Below are positions 33,697-40,925 of a stretch of 64,000 nucleotides of DNA, in pieces; position 1 is the stretch's first letter; every line of letters begins with the position of its first letter. This stretch comes from Fodinibacter luteus (lineage in GTDB: Bacteria > Actinomycetota > Actinomycetes > Actinomycetales > Dermatophilaceae): assembly GCF_039541575.1 (NCBI RefSeq), contig NZ_BAABGM010000020.1:62001-126000 (forward strand), read 5' to 3'. The position numbers and the translations under genes are program-made. The notes under the pieces were generated by a model. The model did not search any database. It was not told the origin of the DNA and saw nothing but the letters and a program-made list of their open reading frames with translations.

Positions 33697-33900
33697 CTAT
33701 CCCGCGTCGGCGTCGCGCATCGACGCGACGAACCGGTCGAGCTCGGCCCGCTCGACCCGCACGGAACGGCCGAGGTGGACCGTGCGCAGCCGGCGGTCCG
33801 AGATTTGGCGCTCGACACTGCGGCGGGTCCAGCGCAGCTGGGTCGCGACCTCGTTGAGGTTGAGCAGGAGGGTGGGCTGTGGGTGCGGTGTGGTGTCCAT
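33697..33900 (-). CDS. xis: Excisionase-like DNA-binding protein
   Basis: The protein has 67 residues from ATG 33900. LLNLNEVATQLRWTRRSVER, then ISDRRLRTVHLGRSVRVERA, is the winged helix of the MerR/Xis 'excisionase family' (HTH_17). Gene order tRNA - xis - int and five-base spacing to int indicate co-transcription. Such proteins bend attachment-site DNA and favour excision. The start is taken after GGGGGT, since upstream ATG codons would run into the att arm region. Confidence 0.85.
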   Translation of the reverse strand: MDTTPHPQPTLLLNLNEVATQLRWTRRSVERQISDRRLRTVHLGRSVRVERAELDRFVASMRDADAG

Positions 33901-34005
33901 GACCCCCAAAGGCCCCGAACGGGCGCCCCGTGGCCACATCCGACCCAAATCGTTGTCCTCACGACCCCAGTGTCACCCCAGGCGACCCGAGCACCCCGGC
34001 GCGAA

Positions 34006-34029
34006 TTTTGGGGCCCATTTTGGGGCCCA
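34006..34029 (+). repeat. Putative integrase arm-type sites, right end
   Basis: TTTTGGGGCCCA occurs twice head to tail at 34006-34017 and 34018-34029, just inside the right attachment site. It matches the pair at 1576-1599 at the other end. Integrase or Xis binding is inferred. Confidence 0.6.
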
Positions 34030-34047
34030 GACCCCCGTCAGGAGCCG

Positions 34048-34165
34048 TCCGGATGCCGGGCACGAGTAAGCCCCCGGCAGCGTTTCCGCTGGCCGGGGGC
34101 CCGTCGTCTGTCTCAACACAGAGCGCGCCCGAAGGGATTCGAACCCCTAACCTTCTGATCCGTAG
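34048..34165 (+). repeat. Right attachment-site repeat (attR)
   Basis: 118 bp nearly identical to 1321-1437. The core of identity inside the tRNA is 34124-34165; beyond that only this copy continues into a complete tRNA. This marks the crossover region of the element. Confidence 0.85.
34070..34098 (-). terminator. Hairpin terminator of tRNA-Arg
   Basis: CCCCCGGC and GCCGGGGG pair around a 13-base AGCGTTTCCGCTG loop, which itself can pair partly. It lies 26 bases downstream of the tRNA 3' end on the minus strand. The copy at 1341-1371 has one mismatch in the stem. Confidence 0.65.
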
Positions 34166-34196
34166 TCAGATGCTCTATCCGTTGAGCTACGGGCGC
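34124..34196 (-). tRNA. tRNA-Arg(ACG)
   Basis: 73 nt. The acceptor stem GCGCCCG pairs with CGGGCGC. The D arm contains AGCTCAACGGATAGAGC, the anticodon loop is CTACGGA with anticodon ACG, and the T arm contains GGTTCGAATCC. The discriminator is G and CCA is not encoded. Its 3' 42 nt are duplicated at 1396-1437, showing it is the integration target and was restored on insertion. Confidence 0.95.
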
Positions 34197-34363
34197 CCGT
34201 CGCGCTCGCGCGCAACGAGTGAGCAGACTACCGGAGCCGCGCCCGCACGAAGAAATCGCCGGATGCCGGGTGGCGGCCCGCTGCCGTGGCCGGCCGAGCC
34301 GCTGCAACGGCCTGCGTCCGCGTGACCTGCCCTTTCAGCCCGGCTGCAAGAACTTCCACCCGT

Positions 34364-34406
34364 CACGAGCGCTTGTGAGGAGCCTCATAGGGTGCAAGCG
34401 CTTCCG
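34364..34406. promoter_or_regulatory. Paired LacI-type operator candidates upstream of pckG
   Basis: CACGAGCGCTTGTG (34364-34377) and TGCAAGCGCTTCCG (34393-34406) share the AGCGCT core of LacI/GalR-family operators and lie 29 bp apart. A very similar TGCAAGCGCTTAGT occurs at 56121 before the Fe-S oxidoreductase gene. Carbon-source control of pckG is expected biologically; the regulator is not identified here. Confidence 0.5.
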
Positions 34407-34547
34407 CGGTGGCTACCCCTTGGTACCCGGGCCTACCGTTGAGGGCAGAGGCTCCCAGCGGTGGGCGCCCGAGCCGCCGCCCGAGCGGGCTCGAGGGCAC
34501 GCGACGGGTGTGGCTACCCAGTGAGCAGGACCGGCGGAAGGACCACC

Positions 34548-36377
34548 ATGACCACGCAGGCAGAGCGCACGAAAGGCACGAGTCACGCAGGCCTCCAGGC
34601 CTGGGTCGACGAAGTCGCTGCACTCACGACCCCCGACGCGATCCACTGGGTCGACGGGTCCGAGGCGGAGTGGGACCGCCTGACGACGCTGCTCGTCGAG
34701 GGCGGCACCTTCACCCGCCTCAACCCCGACAAGAAGCCGAACAGCTTCCACGCGGCATCCGACCCCAGCGACGTCGCCCGCGTCGAGGACCGCACCTACA
34801 TCTGCTCCGAGAAGGAGGAGGACGCCGGCTTCACGAACAACTGGAAGGCGCCGGCCGAGATGAAGGCGATCATGACCGACCTCTACAGGGGGTCGATGGC
34901 GGGTCGCACGATGTACGTCATCCCGTTCGTCATGGGGCACATCGAAGCCGACGTCCCGATGTTCGGTGTCGAGATCACCGACTCCGCCTACGTCGTCGTG
35001 TCGATGCGGATCATGGCGCGCATCGGCGCCGAGGTGCTCGCGGCCATCGAGGCCAAGCCCGACGCCTCGGTCGTCAAGGGCCTGCACTCCGTGGGTTACC
35101 CGCTCACCGACGGCAAGGCCGACGTCAAGTGGCCGTGCAACGACACCAAGTACATCGCGCACTTCCCCGAGACCCGCGAGATCTGGTCCTACGGCTCCGG
35201 TTACGGCGGCAACGCCCTGCTCGGCAAGAAGTGCTACGCGCTGCGCATCGCCTCGGCGATGGCCCGTGACGAGGGCTGGATGGCCGAGCACATGCTCATC
35301 CTCAAGCTCATCTCTCCGAAGGGCTCGGTGCACTACGTCGCCGGCGCCTTCCCCAGCGCCTGCGGCAAGACCAACCTCGCGATGATCGAGCCCGCCCTGG
35401 ACGGCTGGGAAGCCGAGATGGTGGGCGACGACATCGCCTGGATGCGCTTCGGCGCGGACGGCCGGCTCTACGCCATCAACCCCGAGTTCGGCCTGTTCGG
35501 TGTGGCCCCCGGCACCGGCATGCACTCCAACCCCAACGCGATGGTCACGGTGGACAAGGGCAACTCCATCTTCACCAACGTCGCCCTGACCGACGAGGGT
35601 GACGTGTGGTGGGAGGGCATGACCAAGGCCAAGCCGCACCACCTGATCGACTGGAAGGGCAATGACTGGACCCCCGAGTCCGACACTCCCTCCAGCCACC
35701 CGAACAGCCGCTTCTGCACGCCGGCCAAGCAGTGCCCGATGATCGCGCCCGAGTACGACGAGCCCAACGGCGTGCCGATCGACGCCATCCTCTTCGGCGG
35801 CCGCCGCGGGACCACCGTGCCCCTCGTCTACGAGTCGCGCGACTGGGCCCACGGTGTCTTCGTCGGCGCGACGCTGTCGTCGGAGACCACCGCAGCAGCC
35901 ACCGGCGCCGTCGGCGTCGTCCGCCGCGACCCGATGGCGATGCTGCCCTTCATCGGCTACAACGCCGGTGACTACGTCAACCACTGGCTCGAGATCGGCA
36001 AGCAGGCCGACGAGTCGAAGCTGCCGAAGATCTACCAGGTCAACTGGTTCCGCAAGGACGACGAGGACGGCTCCTTCCTCTGGCCCGGCTTCGGCGACAA
36101 CGCCCGCGTCCTGAAGTGGATCGTCGAGCGCCTCGAGGGCACCGCCGAGGCCGTCGAGACCCCGGTCGGCCTCGTGCCCACCCCGGCCGCCATCGACGCC
36201 ACCGGCCTCGACATGACCGAGGAGCAGGTGGCCAAGGCCCTCGCCGTCAACGTCGGCGAGTGGCGCGACCAGGAGCTGCCGCTCATCGAGGAGTGGTTCG
36301 CCTCCTTCGGCGACAAGCTCCCCACCCAGCTCGCCGACGAGCTGGCCACGCTCAAGGCGCGCCTCGAGAGCGCCTGA
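34548..36377 (+). CDS. pckG: Phosphoenolpyruvate carboxykinase (GTP)
   Basis: The protein has 609 residues from ATG 34548, with GGAAGG six bases upstream. The enzyme converts oxaloacetate and GTP to PEP, GDP and CO2 in gluconeogenesis. FPSACGKTN at 268-276 is the P-loop with the active-site Cys272. GDDIAWMRFG is kinase motif 2, and NPEFGLFGVAPGTG and the nucleotide-binding NWFRKDDEDGSFLWPGFGDN are also intact. Length is normal for GTP-type enzymes. It is monocistronic, with a strong terminator directly downstream and LacI-type operator candidates upstream. Confidence 0.98.
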   Translation: MTTQAERTKGTSHAGLQAWVDEVAALTTPDAIHWVDGSEAEWDRLTTLLVEGGTFTRLNPDKKPNSFHAASDPSDVARVEDRTYICSEKEEDAGFTNNWKAPAEMKAIMTDLYRGSMAGRTMYVIPFVMGHIEADVPMFGVEITDSAYVVVSMRIMARIGAEVLAAIEAKPDASVVKGLHSVGYPLTDGKADVKWPCNDTKYIAHFPETREIWSYGSGYGGNALLGKKCYALRIASAMARDEGWMAEHMLILKLISPKGSVHYVAGAFPSACGKTNLAMIEPALDGWEAEMVGDDIAWMRFGADGRLYAINPEFGLFGVAPGTGMHSNPNAMVTVDKGNSIFTNVALTDEGDVWWEGMTKAKPHHLIDWKGNDWTPESDTPSSHPNSRFCTPAKQCPMIAPEYDEPNGVPIDAILFGGRRGTTVPLVYESRDWAHGVFVGATLSSETTAAATGAVGVVRRDPMAMLPFIGYNAGDYVNHWLEIGKQADESKLPKIYQVNWFRKDDEDGSFLWPGFGDNARVLKWIVERLEGTAEAVETPVGLVPTPAAIDATGLDMTEEQVAKALAVNVGEWRDQELPLIEEWFASFGDKLPTQLADELATLKARLESA

Positions 36378-36400
36378 CAGACGGTCCCCGCCGGACCACG

Positions 36401-36433
36401 AGGGCCCCACCGACCATGGTCGGTGGGGCCCTT
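36401..36433 (+). terminator. Terminator after pckG
   Basis: AGGGCCCCACCGACC pairs with GGTCGGTGGGGCCCT around a very short loop and ends in a short T run. It is a near-perfect 33-bp palindrome 23 bases past the pckG stop. Confidence 0.8.
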
Positions 36434-36597
36434 GTCATGGATGCCGTGGCACCCGTCGGTGCCGCGCCCGCCACCGGGTGCCGGGCCGGGCCGGGCCGGG
36501 CCGCCTCGACCCGGCACCTCCTCCCCGGCGGTCGCTCACAGGAAGCGCACAGCGAACGCACGGACCGGCCCCAGTGCCGCAACCCAGACTGGGCACC

Positions 36598-37335
36598 ATG
36601 ACGACGACCCGGCCCGAAAGCGCCCCCGCCCTCCGGCGTCCCGACGGCTCCCCCGTCCGGGTGCTCGTCGTCGACGACGAGCCCAACCTCACCGAGCTGC
36701 TGTCGATGGCGCTGCGCTACGAGGGGTGGGAGGTGCGTGCCGCGGCGAACGGCCTCGCGGCGGTGCGGTCGGCCAAGGAGTTCGGCCCGGACGTCGTCGT
36801 CCTCGACATGATGCTCCCCGACGTCGACGGGCTCGAGGTGCTGCGTCGGATGCGCCGGGACGACCCGAACGTGCCCGTGCTGTTCCTCACCGCGAAGGAT
36901 GCCGTCGAGGACCGCGTCGCCGGCCTCACCGCCGGTGGCGACGACTACGTCACCAAGCCCTTCAGCCTCGAGGAGGTCGTCGCCCGGCTGCGCGCCCTCA
37001 TGCGGCGCACGACCGTCGCGGCCGACGAGGGCGGCTCGCTGCTCGTCGTCGGCGACCTCACGATGGACGAGGACAGCCACGAGGTGACTCGCGCCGGCGT
37101 GCCCGTGCACCTCACCGCCACCGAGTTCGAGCTGCTGCGCTACCTCATGCGCAACCCCAGGCGGGTGCTCAGCAAGGCGCAGATCCTCGACCGCGTGTGG
37201 AACTACGACTTCGGGGGCCAGGCCAACGTCGTCGAGCTCTACGTCTCCTACCTGCGCAAGAAGATCGACGCAGGACGGTCGCCGATGATCCACACGATGC
37301 GCGGCGTGGGCTACGTGCTCAAGCCGGGCGACTGA
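36598..37335 (+). CDS. OmpR/PhoB-family response regulator
   Basis: The protein has 245 residues from ATG 36598. The receiver has D26-D27, phospho-acceptor D70 (VVVLDMMLPDVDG) and K120 (DDYVTKPF). The winged helix follows (LTATEFELLRYLMRNPRRVL, NVVELYVSYLRKKID, MRGVGYVL). The sensor kinase gene begins 14 bases downstream in the same operon. It resembles the actinobacterial PrrA/TcrA/MprA branch, but the target genes cannot be named. Confidence 0.93.
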   Translation: MTTTRPESAPALRRPDGSPVRVLVVDDEPNLTELLSMALRYEGWEVRAAANGLAAVRSAKEFGPDVVVLDMMLPDVDGLEVLRRMRRDDPNVPVLFLTAKDAVEDRVAGLTAGGDDYVTKPFSLEEVVARLRALMRRTTVAADEGGSLLVVGDLTMDEDSHEVTRAGVPVHLTATEFELLRYLMRNPRRVLSKAQILDRVWNYDFGGQANVVELYVSYLRKKIDAGRSPMIHTMRGVGYVLKPGD

Positions 37336-37349
37336 CGGGGGCGGCGCCC

Positions 37350-38849
37350 GTGCCGGGGATGCCGCTCCCCCCCTCCCGCTGGACCCTGCGGGCCCAGCTG
37401 CTCGCCTCCGTCCTCGCCCTCCTCACCGTCGTCATGCTCGCGACCGGGGCGCTCACGGTGCTCGAGACGCGTCGCTACCTCGAGGCCGGGCTCGTCACGG
37501 ACCTCCGGGGCGCCGCCGGCCGGGTCGACGAGCGCCGCGGTCTCCGAGACGGAGACGGCGAGGGCGACGGCGACCGGCGCGTGGCCCCCGAGCGGCGCGG
37601 CCCGATCGCGGCGCCCGGTGGCGGCGACGTCCTCGTGCTCGGCCTGACCCCCGCGGGAGCCGTCGCGACGACGGCATCCGGCGTCGAGCTCAACGCGGTC
37701 GTCAACGAGTCGGGGGCCGACGACACCCTCGACGCCGGCCAGGTGGCCGCGGTCGCGGCCGCCGCGACGGGCACGCGCCCGACACGGGTCGAGGTCGGGG
37801 GCGACGTCGGCACGTACCTCACGACGACCGAGGTGCTGCCGGGGGGGTCGCGGCTCGTCGTCGGGGTGTCGACGGAGCAGGTCGACGAGCTGCTCGCGAA
37901 GCTGCTCGCGGTCGTCGCCGGGGGGACCGCGATCGGGCTCGTCCTCGTCGGGGTGGGTGGCACGGTTCTCATCCGCCGCAGCCTCGCGCCGCTCGACCGG
38001 GTCGCCGCCACCGCGCGCCGGGTCTCGGCCCTCAAGCTCGACTCCGGGCAGGTGGCCCTCGCCGAGCGGGTGCCGGCGCAGGATGCCGACGAGCGCACCG
38101 AGGTCGGCCAGGTGGGCCTCGCGCTCAACACGATGCTCGACAACGTCGAGTCCGCGCTGCACGCCCGCCAGGAGAGCGAGACCCAGGTGCGCCAGTTCGT
38201 CGCGGACGCGAGCCACGAGCTGCGGACCCCGCTCGCGTCGATCCGCGGCTACGCCGAGCTGACCCGACGGGAGACCGACCCGGTGCCCGAGACGGTGACC
38301 CACGCCATCGGTCGCGTCGAGTCGGAGGCGCTGCGGATGCAGGTGCTCGTCGAGGACCTCCTCCTCCTCGCCCGGCTCGACGCCGGCCGCCCGCTCGAGC
38401 GCGACCGGGTCGACCTGTCGCTCCTCGCGGTGAACGCGGTGAGCGACGCCCACGCCGCCGCGCCCGACCACGCGTGGGAGCTCGACCTCCCCGAGGAGCC
38501 GGTCGAGGTGTCCGGCGACGAGGCGCGGCTGCACCAGGTCCTCGCGAACCTGCTCGCCAACGCGCGCACCCACACCCCGCCCGGCACCCGCGTCGTCACC
38601 CGGGTGCGTCCCGAGGGCCCGCTCGTGCGGCTGTCGGTGCGCGACGACGGGCCGGGCGTGCCCGAGGCGCTGCAGCCCTCGGTGTTCGAGCGCTTCACCC
38701 GCGGCGACGACTCCCGCAACCGGGCGAACGGGTCGACCGGGCTCGGGCTGAGCATCGTCGCGGCCGTCGGGCAGGCCCACGGGGGGCGCGTCGAGGTGTC
38801 GAGCCGCCCCGGTGACACGACCTTCTCGGTGCTCCTGCCCGCGACCTGA
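37350..38849 (+). CDS. Sensor histidine kinase (EnvZ/BaeS class)
   Basis: The protein has 499 residues from GTG 37350, eight bases after GGGGG. TM1 (LLASVLALLTVVMLATGAL) is followed by a periplasmic loop of about 145 residues containing an acidic RRGLRDGDGEGDGDRR patch. TM2 (LLAVVAGGTAIGLVLVGVGG) and a HAMP domain lead to the H-box DASHELRTPLAS with phospho-acceptor H289. Then come the N-box (NLLANARTHT), G1 (DDGPGVP) and G2 (GSTGLGLSIV). The acidic loop could sense cations or peptides, which is inference. Cognate regulator immediately upstream. Confidence 0.93.
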   Translation: MPGMPLPPSRWTLRAQLLASVLALLTVVMLATGALTVLETRRYLEAGLVTDLRGAAGRVDERRGLRDGDGEGDGDRRVAPERRGPIAAPGGGDVLVLGLTPAGAVATTASGVELNAVVNESGADDTLDAGQVAAVAAAATGTRPTRVEVGGDVGTYLTTTEVLPGGSRLVVGVSTEQVDELLAKLLAVVAGGTAIGLVLVGVGGTVLIRRSLAPLDRVAATARRVSALKLDSGQVALAERVPAQDADERTEVGQVGLALNTMLDNVESALHARQESETQVRQFVADASHELRTPLASIRGYAELTRRETDPVPETVTHAIGRVESEALRMQVLVEDLLLLARLDAGRPLERDRVDLSLLAVNAVSDAHAAAPDHAWELDLPEEPVEVSGDEARLHQVLANLLANARTHTPPGTRVVTRVRPEGPLVRLSVRDDGPGVPEALQPSVFERFTRGDDSRNRANGSTGLGLSIVAAVGQAHGGRVEVSSRPGDTTFSVLLPAT

Positions 38850-38925
38850 ACCCGACTTCTTGCAGATCACCCACACCGACGGGGCCGGTAGGCACCCCGA
38901 TGCGTGGGTGACGTGCAAGGAGTCG

Positions 38926-39417
38926 CTACAGCGGCAGGGTGTAGGCGACGAGCTGGACTCCCGCGACCGGCGACCAGTCGCGCTCGGGGAGGCGGGTGAA
39001 CCCGAGCCGCTCGTAGAGCCGGTGGGCGGCGTGCATCGACGTCGACGACGACAGCACGAGCGCCCCGAACCCCCGCGCCCGTGCGAGCTCGATCGTGTGC
39101 CGCGTCAGCGCCTCCCCGATGCCCTCCCCACCGGCCGCCGGGGCGACGGCGAGCGTGCGGATCTCGGCCTCGTCGTCGAGGGCCACCTCGCGCAGGCGCG
39201 ACCCCGGCCCGACGAAGGTCACCGTGCCGACGACCCCGCGCTCGTCGACGGCGACCCACAGCTCGGCCTCGGCATCGCGGTGGGCCGCGTCCCCGAGGAA
39301 CTCGAGGTACGGCGCGTCGGCCGGGATGACCCCGCCGCCGACGTACGCGTCGACCGTGAGCCGCCCGACGGCATCCAGCTCGTCGGGCAGCACGCGCCGG
39401 ATCGTGGGCGGGCTCAT
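38926..39417 (-). CDS. GNAT-family N-acetyltransferase
   Basis: The protein has 163 residues from ATG 39417. It starts TIRRVLPDELDAVGRLTVDA. ELWVAVDERGVVGTVTFV, EIRTLAVAPAAGGEGIGEAL (motif A, acetyl-CoA pyrophosphate loop) and MHAAHRLYERLGFTRLPERD (motif B) are all present. The pyrophosphate loop reads AAGGEGIG rather than the usual RG-x-G-x-G/A. The acceptor substrate is unknown. It is convergent with the upstream kinase gene. Confidence 0.9.
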   Translation of the reverse strand: MSPPTIRRVLPDELDAVGRLTVDAYVGGGVIPADAPYLEFLGDAAHRDAEAELWVAVDERGVVGTVTFVGPGSRLREVALDDEAEIRTLAVAPAAGGEGIGEALTRHTIELARARGFGALVLSSSTSMHAAHRLYERLGFTRLPERDWSPVAGVQLVAYTLPL

Positions 39418-39520
39418 GGGCGGGATTCTGGCAGGTCGGATGCCGGGTGCCGGCACCGCCAGCCCGCGCACCGGCCCGCTTTGCCCGGCGGGCGCCCGGG
39501 CGGTTACCCTGTGCGACGTT

Positions 39521-39610
39521 GGAGGCGTCGCCTAGTCCGGTCTATGGCGCCGCACTGCTAATGCGGTTTGGGCTAACCGCCCATCGAGGGTTCAAATCCC
39601 TCCGCCTCCG
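39521..39610 (+). tRNA. tRNA-Ser(GCT)
   Basis: 90 nt with a long variable arm, as in serine tRNAs. The acceptor stem is GGAGGCG/CGCCTCC with discriminator G. The anticodon loop in CACTGCTAATGCG gives anticodon GCT. The T arm is GGGTTCAAATCCC. CCA is not encoded. Confidence 0.95.
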
Positions 39611-39616
39611 CTCCGA

Positions 39617-39648
39617 CGAAGACGCCTCGCGGCCGCGGGGCGTCTTCG
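39617..39648 (+). terminator. Terminator after tRNA-Ser(GCT)
   Basis: CGAAGACGCC pairs with GGCGTCTTCG across a 12-base GC-rich spacer that itself contains GCGGCCGC. It lies seven bases after the tRNA and also faces the convergent LCP gene, so it may serve both strands. Confidence 0.65.
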
Positions 39649-39658
39649 CGTTCCCCGG

Positions 39659-40813
39659 TCACGAGCAGATGTCGTCGTCGGCGCTGCGGGTCGTGATCGT
39701 CGGGCTCGGGGACCCGCCGGGGGACGCGCTCGGCGACCCACCGGTCGACGCGCTCGGGGATGCGCTCGGCGCACTCGTCGTGGAGCTCGGGGACGGGGCG
39801 GTCGACGTGGTGCCCGGCGTCGGCTGCGCGCCGAGCACGCCGTCCTCGCGCAGCGTCTCCCAGAGCGCCTCGGCCTCGGGGGCCCACGCGACCCGGTTCG
39901 GGTCGGCCTCGTACTCCTGCACGGGCACGGTGACGAACTGGACGTTCCCGATGCCGATGTCCTTGACGCTCGTCGCGAGGTCCCGCATCGTCCCGGTGCC
40001 GAACTCGGGGTCCGTCGTCAGCGAGCGGGTCGCGGCGTCGAGGAAGGCGAAGAGCCGGTCGGGACGCAGGAGCAGCGACGTGCGCGTCGCCTCCTGGACG
40101 ACCGAGGACAGGAACGCCTGCTGGCGCTCGATCCGGCCGAGGTCGGAGCCGTCGCCGAGGGTCTGGCGGGCCCGGACGTAGCCCAGGGCCTGCTCACCGT
40201 CGAGCACGTGCCGGCCCGCGGCGAGGGTGAGCTTGGCCTTGGGGTCGTCGATCGGCTCGTTCGTGCACACCGGCACCCCGCCGAGCGCGTCGACCATGTC
40301 GCGGAAACCGCGGAAGTCGACGACGGCGAAGTGGTTGACGAACAGGCCGGTGGCGCCCTCGAGCGTGGCGATGAGGCACGCCGGGCCCCCGACGGTGAAC
40401 AGCGAGTTCCACTGCTGGTCGACCCACTCCTCCCGGGGCGCGGCGGCGTCGCACTCCCGGGGCGCCGGCACCATCGAGTCGCGCGGCACCGACACGACGG
40501 TCACGTGCTCGCGGTCGGCCGAGACGTGTGCGACGAGGGTGGTGTCGGAGCGGGCCCCCTCGGTGAGCGACTCACCCGCCACGTCCTGCCCCTCACGGGT
40601 GTCGGAGCCGATGAGCAGGATGTTGAGCGGCCCCTCGGCGACGGCGGGGCGGTCGCCGAGGTCGTCGCTGACGTCGAGCCGGTCGATGTTGCCCTCGAGC
40701 CGCCACCAGACGAGGCCCAGGACGGCGACGAGCACGACGCCGAGCACCCCGAGGCCGGCGACGAGCCGTCGCCTGCGGCTGGGGCGGGGCGGGGTGACCG
40801 GGTCCTCGGGCAC
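39659..40813 (-). CDS. LytR-CpsA-Psr (LCP) family cell-wall ligase
   Basis: The protein has 384 residues from GTG 40813, six bases after AAGGAG. One N-terminal membrane anchor (LVAGLGVLGVVLVAVLGLVW) precedes the LCP domain: NILLIGSDTREG, RSDTTLVAHVSADR, VSVPRDSMV, VNHFAVVDFRGFRDMVDALG and YVRARQTLGDGSDLGRIERQ. These include the conserved Arg and Asp residues that bind polyprenyl-pyrophosphate. The family attaches teichoic acid, arabinogalactan or other polymers to peptidoglycan outside the membrane. The C-terminal 50 residues are a low-complexity Ser/Pro/Thr tail. An upstream GTG at 40858 lacks a ribosome site. Confidence 0.93.
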   Translation of the reverse strand: MPEDPVTPPRPSRRRRLVAGLGVLGVVLVAVLGLVWWRLEGNIDRLDVSDDLGDRPAVAEGPLNILLIGSDTREGQDVAGESLTEGARSDTTLVAHVSADREHVTVVSVPRDSMVPAPRECDAAAPREEWVDQQWNSLFTVGGPACLIATLEGATGLFVNHFAVVDFRGFRDMVDALGGVPVCTNEPIDDPKAKLTLAAGRHVLDGEQALGYVRARQTLGDGSDLGRIERQQAFLSSVVQEATRTSLLLRPDRLFAFLDAATRSLTTDPEFGTGTMRDLATSVKDIGIGNVQFVTVPVQEYEADPNRVAWAPEAEALWETLREDGVLGAQPTPGTTSTAPSPSSTTSAPSASPSASTGGSPSASPGGSPSPTITTRSADDDICS

Positions 40814-40925
40814 ACGCTGCTCCTTGGTGGTCCGCCGCCGCACACCGGACGCGTGCACGACTCGTCGAGTCTAGGTGCGCGGACCGGGTGGGCGCCGCGT
40901 CCGTCCCCCGTAGTTGACTGGGGCC

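Larger units (their letters stand above)
1396..34165. mobile_element. Integrative element (genomic island) in tRNA-Arg(ACG)
   Basis: The element is bounded by two copies of the tRNA-Arg 3' 42 nt (1396-1437 and 34124-34165). The integrase and excisionase-like genes are adjacent to the intact tRNA, the usual layout of tRNA-targeted integrative elements. No phage structural, terminase, relaxase or type IV secretion genes are visible, so it is either a satellite-type or mobilisable island or a decayed element. Cargo shows repeated signs of transfer: one intact IS, one broken IS, gene fragments (LigA BRCT, VOC) and lower-GC patches around 23-24 and 31.7-31.9 kb. Several predicted nucleases and a toxin-antitoxin pair suggest a defence island. 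Confidence 0.85.

Noticed and set aside
1396..34165. Intact prophage or conjugative element
   Set aside because: No terminase, portal, capsid, tail, lysis, relaxase or type IV secretion genes are visible; only int and xis support mobility.
34413..36410. 665-codon open frame antisense to pckG
   Set aside because: It mirrors the third-position GC bias of pckG, is rich in Gly/Val/Asp/His, has no start signal and no known domain. It is a shadow frame.
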